Notes: a model not told the origin generated them from the letters alone. A stretch of DNA of 64,000 nt from Kaistella palustris DSM 21579 (GCF_000422265.1 NZ_KE383812.1:262091-326090), one strand, 5' to 3'; positions 1-9,200 are shown, counted from the first letter of the stretch. Translations and numbers: made by a program.

Positions 1-164
1 ATATTTACGAGTTTCAGGACATGACTTTAGATGAAGCCAAAAACCTGGATTATGTAAAGAAAATAGTGGAACTGCGGGCAAAATCACAAATCTACGCGAT
101 GCCCCGAACAACACTTTCCAGAAAAGGAAACTCCGAAGGCATCAGCACAGAAGTAAAAGCATAA
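1..164 (+). CDS. C-terminal end of an unidentified protein (partial)
   Basis: Open frame from base 3 to a TAA at 162-164, entering from outside the window; 53 residues are visible. It reads as a charged, probably helical stretch (MTLDEAKNLDYVKKIVELRA) followed by a Ser/Gly/Lys-rich tail. No domain is recognisable and the family cannot be named from this fragment. A good terminator follows 26 bases later, which supports this being a real gene end. Confidence 0.55.
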   Translation, partial: IYEFQDMTLDEAKNLDYVKKIVELRAKSQIYAMPRTTLSRKGNSEGISTEVKA

Positions 165-189
165 TATCAATTTAATTTTTTCATTACAG

Positions 190-220
190 AAAAATCTACG
201 CTTTGGGTGTGGATTTTTTT
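190..220 (+). terminator. Rho-independent terminator of the leftmost gene
   Basis: A 10-bp stem (190-199 with 209-218, one G-U pair) closes a 9-base loop and runs into a T tract, 26 bases after the stop at 164. Confidence 0.7.
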
Positions 221-355
221 GGTTAAAAACCATGGTACACGATTTTACCGGTCCACTTTTTTGCACGAACTTTTTTTAGGTTCAAAAGATTTCGCCCTCA
301 TATAATTTTATCGCCGAACCTGCCGTTCTATATATTCTTCTGCAAACTAACCGAC

Positions 356-826
356 ATGAAAAAACTTTTACTGCTTACGGTACTTTCCCCGCTTTTCTCT
401 TTTGCACAGGACATTTCATTAAACCTGAAAAGAGACATGTATCCGCTGTACATTATTAATGGGATCATTTCAAATGAGGTGCAGTCCAAACTTCTGAAAC
501 CTACTGATATTTCGTCCGTAAGCATCTATAAATCCGACAGTTTACCGGAAAATCTTACAAGTTTCAAAAATTTTGCAAGCGACGGAATTGTGGAGATTTC
601 ATTAAAGGAAAAAGAAGAAAACCCCACAGTTTCACTGGCACATCTGAATAAGAAAAACAGTCTGGATGAAATAAATCCTGTATACATCAACGGAACTTTG
701 CTGCTGAATACCGACACCAAAGTGCTGGAAGAAGCCATCATCAAAACAGAGGTGATAGAAAATAAAGGCCAGAAATTCCTGAATATCTGGACCGTTGCAC
801 CGAAGAGCTCGAAAGCGGTTTCCTGA
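356..826 (+). CDS. Small secreted protein with TonB-plug-like segment
   Basis: 156 residues with a clear signal peptide (MKKLLLLTVLSPLFSFAQ, cleavage after about residue 17). The mature part contains PLYIINGIIS, then a DISSVSIYKSDS segment and a DGIVEISLKEK strand. This order (named element, 'sits at this position', 'gives this strand') resembles the plug domain of SusC/TonB-dependent receptors, where PLYVIDG is followed by a DV-K-(A/S)-A-IYGSRG and G-I-I-I-TTK pattern. There is no barrel and no carboxypeptidase-like repeat, so it is not a receptor. Similar stand-alone proteins are known in flavobacteria as hypothetical. Function unknown; the plug similarity is my reading and needs a profile search. 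It converges with the aminopeptidase gene on the other strand. Confidence 0.75.
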   Translation: MKKLLLLTVLSPLFSFAQDISLNLKRDMYPLYIINGIISNEVQSKLLKPTDISSVSIYKSDSLPENLTSFKNFASDGIVEISLKEKEENPTVSLAHLNKKNSLDEINPVYINGTLLLNTDTKVLEEAIIKTEVIENKGQKFLNIWTVAPKSSKAVS

Positions 827-881
827 ACAAACCGGCAGTCTATCCGATTACGGGATTTTTTCAGCTTACAAGGAAAATCAG

Positions 882-2807
882 CTATTCTTTTCTGAATTTG
901 AGATTCTTCCCGGCGATTTTCAGGAAATATACGCCGGTCGGCAGCTCTTTCACACTGATCATATTTCCGGCTGTATATTTTCCTTTTTTAATGATTTGGC
1001 CGCTGACACTGTAAATTATAAATTCCTGATTCACAGCAATTCCTTTTAGAAGAAAGGCGTTGTGAACAGGATTGGGATAAAGTAATACTTCATCCTTCTG
1101 ACCTGAAAACACCGCCAGTGCCGGATCAAAAACCACCACCGAATTCTTTTCAATGATCTGACATTCTTTATTGAATTCCACTGCCGCCACCGGAAAATTT
1201 ACCGTTTTTGAAAATGCCTGACTATTGGAAGTATTTTCTAAAATAAGTTCGGCTGTTTCGCCGTTTGTGCCTGTAACAGTTACCGGCAGCGGTAATTCGA
1301 AAAAATTTACTGAAGGATCGCTCTGGCTTTGCGAAACAAGAAATTGCACATTGGGATTTCCTGCAGCTTGATTCCATTTTATAATATAACCCGGATAACC
1401 TTCGCCATAAATCCAGTCATTAAAGAATTCCGTAAAATCTTTTCCCGTGGATTGCAGGATCTGATTTTTAAAATCTTCGGTTTTTGCATATTGGTACGCA
1501 AATGCAGGATTTGCGGTGTAATCTTTTAACATCTGATAAAATGCGGCGTCGCCCAAAATCCATTTCATCATTCTAAGAACAAAACCCCCTTTCACGTAGG
1601 TCAGCCGGCCATTAAATACGGTGGAGACATTGGATAGATCACTGTCGGCTACGTAAATTCTACCATTTGGCAAACTCGTAATATTGCTTATCTGACCAGC
1701 CAGATGCGCCATAAATTCACCGTGAGTCATCAGATTTTTTTCAAAGATGAGCTGCTCTGCGAAGGTGGCAAAACCTTCGTTTAGCCAGGCATCATTCCAC
1801 GCGCCGCAGGTAATTTTATCACCAAACCACTGATGGGCAAGTTCGTGCGCAATTGTCGATCTGGCGAATGAATTCATCGACGACATGGTCTGATGCTCCA
1901 TGGCCGCACCATTCACAGCAAATTCCATGTGGCCGTATTTTTCCGCAGAAAAAGGATATGGCCCAAAGTAAGTTTCAAAAACAGTCATTGCTTCTTTGGT
2001 CCACTCCAGATTACTTTGCACTGCAGGCGAGGACGACGTGTCGGGATACAGGTAATTGAGATAGGGAAAAGATGAGTTGCCGATCTCGCCATTTGTTTTA
2101 ATGAAATCACCAAGCGAGAAAGCAATAAGATATGCAGCAGTAGGATATTGTGTACGCCAAAAGGTAAGCTTTTTATTTCCCGGCAGCACAGTTTCAGACA
2201 TGAGCTTTCCGTTTGCGCCTACACTGTATTGCGCCGGGGCCGTAATTTTAAGATCAAACGAGTCAATCTTATCATTCATGCTCTGTTTTGTAGGAAACCA
2301 GTTTTGTGCGCCGTAAGGTTCGGAGAGTGTGGACAAAACCGGACTTCCGTTGTGCGTGCCCGCGTAGAAAGAAGTTCCCGCTGAACTGTCCGGCACACCA
2401 GAATATTTTATTGTAAGCGAATCAAGCACATGGGCGGGCAACGCTGTATTAAAATTTATTTTCAGTTCTTTTGTCGGCAACTGCTCAAAAGTCAGCGCTG
2501 CACCGTGATAAGTGACCTGCGAAACTGTGAGCAAATTTGTGAGGTCGAAATAAATTTGTGAGAAGGATTCACTTGGCAGGAAATGCGAGGTTACTGTACC
2601 TGAAATAAATAGCTGTGCCGGATCCAGATCTGCCTCCAGTCGCTGGTATTTCAGATCGTAATTCAGCGTATTCGGATTGATGTTGAAATTGATCATTTTC
2701 CGGTAAGCGCCAACTTCTCTGTTGATAAGATTTTGATCTGCATGATTTTGCGCGAAAGTGAAAGCGAAACAGAAAATGCCTAAAACCGAAAAGTAAAATT
2801 TTTTCAT
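882..2807 (-). CDS. Secreted M1 family zinc aminopeptidase with T9SS sorting domain
   Basis: 641 residues. A signal peptide (residues 1-19, ending FTFAQ) is followed by the M1 N-terminal beta domain and a thermolysin-like catalytic domain. The zinc site HELAH is at 321-325, with the third ligand Glu344 in WLNEGFA. The substrate motif GxMEN of M1 enzymes reads GAAMEHQ here (300-306), a variant found in secreted Bacteroidota members. The last ~67 residues (LLYPNPVHNA... to the end) form a type A T9SS C-terminal sorting domain, so the enzyme should be exported across the outer membrane and either released or anchored. It probably trims peptides outside the cell. It lies 101 bases downstream of rarA on the same strand. 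Confidence 0.92.
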   Translation of the reverse strand: MKKFYFSVLGIFCFAFTFAQNHADQNLINREVGAYRKMINFNINPNTLNYDLKYQRLEADLDPAQLFISGTVTSHFLPSESFSQIYFDLTNLLTVSQVTYHGAALTFEQLPTKELKINFNTALPAHVLDSLTIKYSGVPDSSAGTSFYAGTHNGSPVLSTLSEPYGAQNWFPTKQSMNDKIDSFDLKITAPAQYSVGANGKLMSETVLPGNKKLTFWRTQYPTAAYLIAFSLGDFIKTNGEIGNSSFPYLNYLYPDTSSSPAVQSNLEWTKEAMTVFETYFGPYPFSAEKYGHMEFAVNGAAMEHQTMSSMNSFARSTIAHELAHQWFGDKITCGAWNDAWLNEGFATFAEQLIFEKNLMTHGEFMAHLAGQISNITSLPNGRIYVADSDLSNVSTVFNGRLTYVKGGFVLRMMKWILGDAAFYQMLKDYTANPAFAYQYAKTEDFKNQILQSTGKDFTEFFNDWIYGEGYPGYIIKWNQAAGNPNVQFLVSQSQSDPSVNFFELPLPVTVTGTNGETAELILENTSNSQAFSKTVNFPVAAVEFNKECQIIEKNSVVVFDPALAVFSGQKDEVLLYPNPVHNAFLLKGIAVNQEFIIYSVSGQIIKKGKYTAGNMISVKELPTGVYFLKIAGKNLKFRKE

Positions 2808-2908
2808 CAGTTTAAATTTAATTTAAAGATAAAAAAAACACCTGACAATCAGCCGGATGTTATGGTTTTAATGCTGTAAAATGGTTCTCATACTGTTTGA
2901 CAAGATTA

Positions 2909-4189
2909 CTATCTGTACTTATCTTTCCACTTTTTGCGCAGTTCTTCTGCAATTTTGTTTTCTGTGCTGTTTTTTCCCGGCGTATAAAAAGTGGTTCCTT
3001 TAATGTCCTCGGGCAGAAATTCCTGGTCTACAAAATTTCCCGCTTGCGAATGCGCGTAACCGTAATCTTTGCCGTAATCCAGATCCTTCATCAGTTTCGT
3101 AGGCGCATTCCTCAGATGCAAAGGCACAGGCAGGTTCCCGGTTTTCTTTACAAAAGACATCGCTTCGTTAATTGCTGTGTAGGTGGAATTGCTTTTCGGT
3201 GATACCGCAAGATACACCGCAGTCTGACTCAATATGATCCGCGCTTCGGGATTACCGATCATATTAACCGCCTGAAAACAGTTGTTCGCCATGATCAGAG
3301 CGTTTGGATTTGCGAGACCGATATCCTCCGAGGCCAGAATTACCATTCGCCTTGCAATAAATTTTATGTCTTCGCCACCCACCAACATTCGTGCGAGCCA
3401 ATACACGGCACCATTTGGATCGGAGCCGCGCATGGATTTGATGAAGGCGGAAATAATGTCGTAGTGCTGTTCGCCGTTTTTATCATACAGCGCCATTGTT
3501 TCCTGCAAGACTTCGAGCACATCTTTGTTGGTAATGGTTTTCTTTTTTAAACTCTTAAAGTGGTTCAGTACATTTTCCACTGAATTAATGAGTTTTCTCG
3601 CATCGCCACCGGAGTACTGTATAAAGGCTTCTTTGTCTTTAATGGAAAAGGCAGTTCCTTCAACTTCATTGAACTTGTTTAATGAAATTTCCGCCAGCTC
3701 CTCCAGTTTTTCGAAGCTCAGGGATTTTAACACGTACACCTGACTTCGGGAAAGCAACGCTGAAACAACCTCGAAAGAAGGATTTTCCGTAGTAGCACCA
3801 ATTAGTACGATCCAGCCTTTTTCCACCGCATGCAGCAGTGAATCCTGCTGTGATTTATTAAACCGGTGAATCTCATCAATAAACAGAATCGGGGATTTCC
3901 CGGAAAAGAGGTTTTGCTTTTTGGCTTCTTCTATAACCTCACGCACATCTTTTACACCGCTCGAAACGGCCGAAAGTTTAAAGAATTTACGCCCGGATTT
4001 TTCTGATATGATTTCTGCAAGCGTGGTTTTTCCCGTTCCCGGCGGCCCCCAAAGGATGAGCGAATTGAGTGCATCATTCTCGAGCATTTTCCGCACAGTT
4101 CCGTTCTTTCCGGTGAGGTGTTCCTGGCCCAGAACCTCATCCAGCGTTTTCGGACGTAGTTTTTCAGCAAGTGGTGTATTGGAGCTCAA
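2909..4189 (-). CDS. rarA: Replication-associated recombination protein RarA (AAA+ ATPase)
   Basis: 426 residues, full length for the RarA/MgsA/WRNIP1 family of clamp-loader-like ATPases that act at stalled replication forks. Walker A GPPGTGKT is at 48-55, Walker B ILFIDEIHRF at 100-109, a sensor region GATTENPSFEV follows, and the C-terminal tetramerisation domain contains the family block SDPNGAVYWLARML and HLRNAPTKLMK. The cytosolic protein acts on single-strand DNA gaps together with SSB (family knowledge). A -7 box with a TTG at proper spacing is present upstream at 4253-4282, overlapping the divergent yidD promoter. Confidence 0.97.
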   Translation of the reverse strand: MSSNTPLAEKLRPKTLDEVLGQEHLTGKNGTVRKMLENDALNSLILWGPPGTGKTTLAEIISEKSGRKFFKLSAVSSGVKDVREVIEEAKKQNLFSGKSPILFIDEIHRFNKSQQDSLLHAVEKGWIVLIGATTENPSFEVVSALLSRSQVYVLKSLSFEKLEELAEISLNKFNEVEGTAFSIKDKEAFIQYSGGDARKLINSVENVLNHFKSLKKKTITNKDVLEVLQETMALYDKNGEQHYDIISAFIKSMRGSDPNGAVYWLARMLVGGEDIKFIARRMVILASEDIGLANPNALIMANNCFQAVNMIGNPEARIILSQTAVYLAVSPKSNSTYTAINEAMSFVKKTGNLPVPLHLRNAPTKLMKDLDYGKDYGYAHSQAGNFVDQEFLPEDIKGTTFYTPGKNSTENKIAEELRKKWKDKYR

Positions 4190-4252
4190 AATAGATTCAG
4201 ATTTTTGATAGGAGGTAATTCTGTAAGCGTAAGATAAAACAGAAACTTAAAG

Positions 4253-4282
4253 CAAATTTAAACTATTTGGTTATTTTTGCAA
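4253..4282 (-). promoter_or_regulatory. Promoter of rarA
   Basis: On the minus strand TTG (4282-4280) is followed after 19 bases by TAAATTTG (4260-4253), matching the Bacteroidota TTTG-N19-TAnnTTTG pattern. Predicted leader to the ATG at 4189 is about 58 bases. It overlaps the yidD -7 box, so the two promoters share the same DNA. Confidence 0.6.
4272..4279 (+). promoter_or_regulatory. -7 box of yidD
   Basis: TATTTTTG, only 7 bases before the ATG at 4287. No convincing -33 element is visible. If used, the transcript would have almost no leader. Confidence 0.5.
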
Positions 4283-4286
4283 CTCC

Positions 4287-4523
4287 ATGTTCAACAAAAT
4301 CATCACTTTTCCACTGGTCGTTCTCATCAAAATCTATCAGTGGTTTATATCGCCGATTTTACCCAGCAGCTGCCGGTACGAGCCAACCTGCTCCAGTTAT
4401 ATGGTGGAAGCACTGCAGGTTCACGGCATTTTTAAAGGCTTCTGGCTGGGCCTGAAAAGAATTGGGCGCTGCCATCCGTGGGGCGGTAGCGGCGATGATC
4501 CCGTGCCTCCGAAAGCAATATAA
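4287..4523 (+). CDS. yidD: Membrane protein insertion efficiency factor YidD
   Basis: 78 residues, the usual size of YidD. An amphipathic N-terminal helix ([20 protein letters not shown]) is followed by the family core with the cysteine pattern [17 protein letters not shown] and the C-terminal [15 protein letters not shown]. YidD is a peripheral inner-membrane protein that assists YidC-dependent membrane insertion. It is followed 55 bases later by lgt, another envelope biogenesis gene in the same direction, so the two may be co-transcribed. The ATG chosen gives the family N-terminus. Confidence 0.95.
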   Translation: MFNKIITFPLVVLIKIYQWFISPILPSSCRYEPTCSSYMVEALQVHGIFKGFWLGLKRIGRCHPWGGSGDDPVPPKAI

Positions 4524-4578
4524 TAAAGATATTTTGCTGCTTAAAACATTAAACCGATAAATTTTAGATATTAAAATT

Positions 4579-5448
4579 ATGCTGAATTTTTTATACACGA
4601 CGTGGGATCCATCCACCGGGATTCATTTGGGACCTGTAACACTGCACTATTACAGCCTTATGTTTATTCTGGCCTTTGGTCTCGGTTATGCCATCATGAC
4701 GAAGATCTACAAGATTGACAATGTAAATACCAATTATGTGGAGCCGCTTTTTACATGGACGCTGATCGGTACCATTTTCGGAGCCAGACTCGGCCACGTA
4801 ATTTTTTATCAGCCCGAACTTTTTCAGCAGGATTTCTGGTCGGTTTTCCTGCCGATCCAAACGAAACCCGAATTTAAATTTACAGGTTTCTCCGGTCTGG
4901 CCAGTCATGGGGCCACCATTGCGCTGATTTTTACCACACTTTATTATTCCTATAAAATCATTAAGAAAAATCCTTTCTGGGTATACGACCGGATCGGTAT
5001 TGTAGTAGCTCTCGGCGGCGCTTTTGTCCGTATCGGCAACTTTTTCAACTCCGAAATCATCGGTAAGCCGGCACCTGAAAATTCCCCTTTCGCGGTTTTA
5101 TTTCCTCAGCAAAGTTCCGAATACGGCAGCATTGTTCCGCGCTACCCTACGCAACTCTTCGAGGCTGCAGGCTATTTTCTGCTTTTCGTGCTGTTGTGGA
5201 TCCTTTACCGCTACACCAATAAGAAATATCAGCAGGGCTGGCTTTTTGGGCTGTTCTTCATTATTCTTTGGGCAGTAAGGTTCTTTGTGGAGTTTTTAAA
5301 AGAACCGCAGGGTGATGAATTTATTCACTTCGCCGGTTTAAATACAGGTCAGGTCCTTTCAATACCGTTTATGATTGCAGGTTTTGTAATCATGTTCACA
5401 GCTAGGAACAGACCGATTACCGCAGAAGAAAATGCAAAACCGGAATAA
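4579..5448 (+). CDS. lgt: Prolipoprotein diacylglyceryl transferase
   Basis: 289 residues with about seven membrane segments. Lgt transfers diacylglycerol from phosphatidylglycerol to the lipobox cysteine of prolipoproteins, in the inner membrane. Family landmarks are visible: GASHGA-type block (GLASHGATIAL), the signature GAFVRIGNFFNSEIIGKP, YPTQLFEA, and RFFVEFLKEPQ near the C-terminus containing the essential late Arg. Length is typical. Its substrates in this window include the YceI lipoprotein at 24545-25210. Confidence 0.96.
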   Translation: MLNFLYTTWDPSTGIHLGPVTLHYYSLMFILAFGLGYAIMTKIYKIDNVNTNYVEPLFTWTLIGTIFGARLGHVIFYQPELFQQDFWSVFLPIQTKPEFKFTGFSGLASHGATIALIFTTLYYSYKIIKKNPFWVYDRIGIVVALGGAFVRIGNFFNSEIIGKPAPENSPFAVLFPQQSSEYGSIVPRYPTQLFEAAGYFLLFVLLWILYRYTNKKYQQGWLFGLFFIILWAVRFFVEFLKEPQGDEFIHFAGLNTGQVLSIPFMIAGFVIMFTARNRPITAEENAKPE

Positions 5449-5476
5449 GCTTTAATTTATAATAAATTCATCCTTT

Positions 5477-6991
5477 TCATTTATTGAAAGGGATTTTTTT
5501 TGAAAGGTATTTGAAAACATTTCCGAGTTCATTTATCAGATCACCTGGCAGCATGGCTTCTTTTGAGAACTTCTCTGCTGCGAGATCACCCGCTGCGCCA
5601 TGCAGCCACACACCAAACAGGGCGGCGTCGCGGGGCGAATAATCCTGCGCAAGCAGAGAGGTGATCACGCCAAGCAGCGCATCGCCGCTGCCACCTTTTG
5701 CCATTCCGGAATTTCCGGTGGTATTGTAGTAAACCTTCATTTCGGGAGTTACGACCTGCGTATGGTGATCTTTCAAAACGATGTAGATCGCAAGTTCGCA
5801 GGCTTTTTGCCGCGCCAGTTCTAAACGCTCGAAAGAATTTGCAGTCTCACCAAAAAGCCGTTGAAATTCTTTGGGATGCGGCGTAATGATTGAATCCTTC
5901 GGAACAGCTTTTAAATATTCCGGATTTTCAGCAATGATATTCAGTGCATCGGCATCAATTACCAGCGGTTTTTCATAGGTTTTTAAAAAAGATAAAAATG
6001 CGGCGACAGTTTTTTCTGATGTACCAAGTCCCGGTCCAATCCCAGCTGCAGCATTTTCTTCAACAAAAAATTCTGTGAGTTCCGTTTTACCACCCGATAC
6101 GAACATCGCTTCGGGACAGGAGATCTGCAGAATTTCATATCCACAGGTTGGCGCCAGCGTTACAGTAAGACCGCTCCCCGTTTTCAGAGCGGCTTTTGTA
6201 GCCAGAACTGCGGCTCCCATTTTTCCGAAACTTCCCGCGGCTATAAGTGTTTTGCCAAATGTTCCCTTGTGCGAAAAGTCATCGCGTTTCCTGTAAATCT
6301 TCTGAATCAGGTCTTCATCAATTGTGAAATATGGCGTTTTTTCTTTATTAATGAATTCGGCACTTAGTCCAATATCCAGCAGGTGAACTTCGCCGCAGAA
6401 TTTTCCGCTTTCAAAATGCAGAAAACTTCTCCTCCAGAACTGAAAGGTCAGCGTATAATCGGCTTTAAAAATAACCGCGGAATGGGACACGAGCTGATCG
6501 GCAAGCAACCCGGAGGGGATATCAACAGAAATTTTTGGTACCTGCGCCGCATTCAGCTTTTCGATCACCGTTGCCAACCAACCTTCAATCTTGCGGTTCA
6601 GGCCTGTACCTAACAATGCATCAATAATTACAGACGTTTCACTAAACTGGAAAGTCTCCGCTTCCTTAATATCCAGAAAGGCTACACCTTCCACCGCTTT
6701 TAAGCGTTTAAGATGATGGGAGGCAGAATCCGATAAGTCTGCAGCAAAATCTCCAAATACAATTACATTCCGGCATCTATCCGCAAGAATACGTGCGAGT
6801 GCAAAACCATCACCACCATTATTTCCGTTACCACAAAAAATACAGAATTTTTCATTTCCGGTAAATCTCGCAGAGATCCAGTCTGCACAGGCTGTAGCCG
6901 CGCGCTCCATTAAATCAACCTCACCAACAGGTTCGTGCTGAATGGTAGACGCATCACATTGTCGGATTTGAGCTGCCGTAAAAACTTTCAT
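5477..6991 (-). CDS. nnr: Bifunctional NAD(P)HX epimerase / ADP-dependent NAD(P)HX dehydratase
   Basis: 504 residues made of two fused domains. The N-terminal YjeF_N epimerase has GNGNNGGDG at 54-62. The C-terminal ribokinase-like dehydratase begins with KGTFGKTLI at 242-250 and has GIGPGLG at 317-323, TPHPKEF at 370-376 and the catalytic GGSGDALLG at 433-441. Together the domains repair hydrated NADH and NADPH: the epimerase interconverts R and S forms and the dehydratase restores the cofactor using ADP. The fused arrangement is the normal bacterial one. It converges with lgt, with 28 bases between the stops. Confidence 0.95.
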   Translation of the reverse strand: MKVFTAAQIRQCDASTIQHEPVGEVDLMERAATACADWISARFTGNEKFCIFCGNGNNGGDGFALARILADRCRNVIVFGDFAADLSDSASHHLKRLKAVEGVAFLDIKEAETFQFSETSVIIDALLGTGLNRKIEGWLATVIEKLNAAQVPKISVDIPSGLLADQLVSHSAVIFKADYTLTFQFWRRSFLHFESGKFCGEVHLLDIGLSAEFINKEKTPYFTIDEDLIQKIYRKRDDFSHKGTFGKTLIAAGSFGKMGAAVLATKAALKTGSGLTVTLAPTCGYEILQISCPEAMFVSGGKTELTEFFVEENAAAGIGPGLGTSEKTVAAFLSFLKTYEKPLVIDADALNIIAENPEYLKAVPKDSIITPHPKEFQRLFGETANSFERLELARQKACELAIYIVLKDHHTQVVTPEMKVYYNTTGNSGMAKGGSGDALLGVITSLLAQDYSPRDAALFGVWLHGAAGDLAAEKFSKEAMLPGDLINELGNVFKYLSKKIPFNK

Positions 6992-7090
6992 CGTAAGTGT
7001 ATTTAAACATTAAATTTAAGAATAATAAAAGCCCAATTACACTTATTGTGCAGAAAATATGATTTTTAAATGAATGTTCTAAAAAATATA

Positions 7091-7098
7091 TACATTTG
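7091..7098 (+). promoter_or_regulatory. -7 box of mscL
   Basis: TACATTTG, fitting TAnnTTTG, 26 bases before the mscL ATG. No clear TTG lies at the expected upstream distance. Confidence 0.55.
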
Positions 7099-7124
7099 TT
7101 ACATAAACATTAAAATATAAAACA

Positions 7125-7499
7125 ATGGGATTTGTAAAGGAATTTAAAGCATTTGCGTTCAAAGGTAACGTGGTGGATTTGGCTGTCGCAGTGATCATTG
7201 GTGCGGCCTTTGGAAAAATCGTAACGTCGCTGGTTGAGGATGTAATAACACCGCTGCTGCTGAATCCGGCCTTAAAAGCAGCCGGCGCCGAAAATATTGC
7301 GAAACTTTCCTGGAACGGAGTCACTTACGGCAATTTCCTCTCTGCGGTGATCAGCTTCCTCTGTATTGCAATCGTGTTGTTTATCATCGTCAAAGCGGCA
7401 AACAAAGTTACAGGTCCCGCAGAAGTTCCGGCCCCGGCCGGTCCTACAAAGGAAGAAGAACTTCTGACCGAGATCAGGGATTTATTAAAAACTAGATGA
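7125..7499 (+). CDS. mscL: Large-conductance mechanosensitive channel
   Basis: 124 residues. The N-terminal amphipathic helix and first pore helix carry the family signature FKGNVVDLAVAVIIGAAFGKIVTSLV; a second membrane helix (about 70-95) and a charged cytoplasmic helix (KEEELLTEIRDLLK) follow. MscL opens a wide pore under extreme membrane tension and releases solutes after osmotic downshock. It stands alone, with its own promoter and a terminator shared with the convergent serA-like gene. Confidence 0.97.
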   Translation: MGFVKEFKAFAFKGNVVDLAVAVIIGAAFGKIVTSLVEDVITPLLLNPALKAAGAENIAKLSWNGVTYGNFLSAVISFLCIAIVLFIIVKAANKVTGPAEVPAPAGPTKEEELLTEIRDLLKTR

Positions 7500-7587
7500 T
7501 CTTATTTTAGTTCTATCACGGTACGGAACTGTGAGGTTTTTGGTATACTGCGAACTGCAGATTCCGCTTTTGCCGAAGTGTGATCTC

Positions 7588-7623
7588 AAAAAAAATGAAC
7601 GTCTCCACAAGCGTTCATTTTTT
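7588..7623. terminator. Bidirectional terminator between mscL and the serA-like gene
   Basis: A-tract, GAACG stem and CGTTC with T-tract: 7588-7601 pairs with 7612-7623 around a loop of about 10 bases. The A/T-flanked symmetry serves both converging genes. Confidence 0.8.
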
Positions 7624-7640
7624 ATATTATTAAATTGTAT

Positions 7641-8600
7641 TTAGTGAACCTGCAGAATACTGCTGATCTGTTCCGCAAGCGAAATGCCAATGCGGTCCTG
7701 CGCTTCAAGCGTCGAAGCGCCGGTATGCGGAGAAAGCGAAATTTTCGGGTGATTCAGAATTTCTTTTGAAGGCGTTGGCTCGTGACTAAAAACATCCAGA
7801 CCGGCAAAAGCAACCTTCCCCGAACTGAGCGCAGAAAGTAAAGCCTCCTCATTGATCACACCGCCGCGCGAGCAGTTGATGACCGCTACCCCGTTTTTCA
7901 TCAGGGCAAATTCTTTTTCTCCGATTACAGCACCATTCTTTTGTGCAGGAACGTGAAGCGTGATGAAATCGGCATGTTTCAGAACACCTTCCAGCGGCTC
8001 CGTTTCAATATCTACGTTGATGAACTGATTGTTATAGAATTTCACTTTGATGCTCGCACGGCCCACATTGCTGTCTGCAGCGATCACACGCATACCCAGT
8101 CCCAGCGCAATGCGCGCCACTTCCTGCCCAATGCGCCCCATACCGATGATACCAATGGTTTTGCCACGAAGTTCGATCCCGTTGGAATAAGATTTTTTTA
8201 ACTGCGCAAACTGGCTGTCGCCAACAGCCGGCATTTTTCTGTTTGAATCCTGCAAAAATCTGGCGCCCGAAAACAAATGCGCAAACACCAGTTCGGCCAC
8301 CGATTCCGATGATGCCGCGGGCGTATTGATTACATGGATATTTTTGGAGCGTGCATAATCCACGTCAATATTATCCATGCCCACTCCGCCACGGCCGATG
8401 ATCTGGAGCGACGGGCACGCGTCAATGAGCTCTTTGCGCACTTCGGTAGTGCTTCTCACGAGCAGTGTTTTTATTTTATATTCGTTGATGTAGCCGATCA
8501 GAAAATCCTGAGGGACCTTTTGGGTAATCACGTTGAAACCCTTGGCGGTAAGCGCCTCTATTCCGGACTGATCTAAACCGTCATTTGCAAGTACATTCAT
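7641..8600 (-). CDS. serA: D-3-phosphoglycerate dehydrogenase-like D-2-hydroxyacid dehydrogenase
   Basis: 319 residues. Nucleotide-binding motif GMGRIG is at 153-158 and the catalytic trio is Arg245 (NCSRGG), Glu274 (FSHEP) and His292 (SPHTGAS). It lacks the C-terminal ACT domain of long SerA forms, so it is the short, unregulated type common in Bacteroidota. The likely reaction is oxidation of 3-phosphoglycerate to 3-phosphohydroxypyruvate, the first step of serine synthesis; another 2-hydroxyacid substrate is possible. It begins 4 bases after the stop of the HAD gene, so the two form an operon. Confidence 0.85.
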   Translation of the reverse strand: MNVLANDGLDQSGIEALTAKGFNVITQKVPQDFLIGYINEYKIKTLLVRSTTEVRKELIDACPSLQIIGRGGVGMDNIDVDYARSKNIHVINTPAASSESVAELVFAHLFSGARFLQDSNRKMPAVGDSQFAQLKKSYSNGIELRGKTIGIIGMGRIGQEVARIALGLGMRVIAADSNVGRASIKVKFYNNQFINVDIETEPLEGVLKHADFITLHVPAQKNGAVIGEKEFALMKNGVAVINCSRGGVINEEALLSALSSGKVAFAGLDVFSHEPTPSKEILNHPKISLSPHTGASTLEAQDRIGISLAEQISSILQVH

Positions 8601-8604
8601 CTTT

Positions 8605-9027
8605 TTAGTCTTTAAAAACTTCTATGGTTACCTGTTTCTCGACCATATCTGTAAATTTCCCTTTATATCTTGTGGCTTTTACAAGGTGGTTATCGATCCA
8701 GTGGTAGTTGCCGCCACGCGGTTTGCCGCATAAAACACTGTGGTATTTAAAACCGTGCTTATCGAGCCAGTCGATGGTGATCTGTTTTAAATTTTCGGTT
8801 CGTGAGGTAAAAAAGCAGATAATGTGACCTTGGTCGTACCAGCGGTTAATGGTTTCCAGCGCATCCGGATAAGGCTTACAGTCGATCATTCTTTCAGGTT
8901 CCTCGTTGGGAACATCGTCGGTAATGGTGCCGTCGATATCAATGAGGTAATTCTTTATATCGCCTTTCAGCAGCGGACTCATGTGGTCCTTATATTCTAA
9001 CTCCATCCCAAAAATTTTAAGAGGCAA
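8605..9027 (-). CDS. Small HAD-superfamily phosphatase-like protein
   Basis: 140 residues. The HAD nucleophile motif is IDIDGTITDD (first Asp near residue 31), the second motif FFTSR follows near 98, and a lysine/aspartate region GNYHWIDNH provides the third. This short, cap-less domain is often mislabelled phosphoheptose isomerase in flavobacterial annotation. The substrate is unknown. Tight coupling to the downstream serA-like gene suggests a role near phosphoserine or phosphoglycerate chemistry, which is inference only. Confidence 0.8.
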   Translation of the reverse strand: MPLKIFGMELEYKDHMSPLLKGDIKNYLIDIDGTITDDVPNEEPERMIDCKPYPDALETINRWYDQGHIICFFTSRTENLKQITIDWLDKHGFKYHSVLCGKPRGGNYHWIDNHLVKATRYKGKFTDMVEKQVTIEVFKD

Positions 9028-9082
9028 AAGTACGATATTTCACCTATCCGCTGTAAATTATTTATAACCAGCATCTTATTTT

Positions 9083-9200
9083 TGGGCAAGCCCGCGCCTG
9101 CGCTGTTTCCCGGGCGCGGGCCGGGCTTTCCGCTGCAATTCCTCGCCCTTGCCCTGCGGGCAAGGGCTCCGGGATTTCCGCTGCAATCCCTCTTGCAGCA
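9083..9200 (-). repeat. Dispersed intergenic element, copy 1
   Basis: The 325-base gap between the HAD gene and idi holds a GC-rich island that, read on the minus strand, has GATTGCAGCGGAAATCCC, then a hairpin of GCCCTTGCCC/GGGCAAGGGC, then GAGGAATTGCAGCGGAAAGC. The same conserved halves around an unrelated hairpin recur at 9911-10006, 26899-26985 and 28306-28390. The rest of the gap (9201-9314) shows nothing but AT-rich DNA. Confidence 0.75.
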
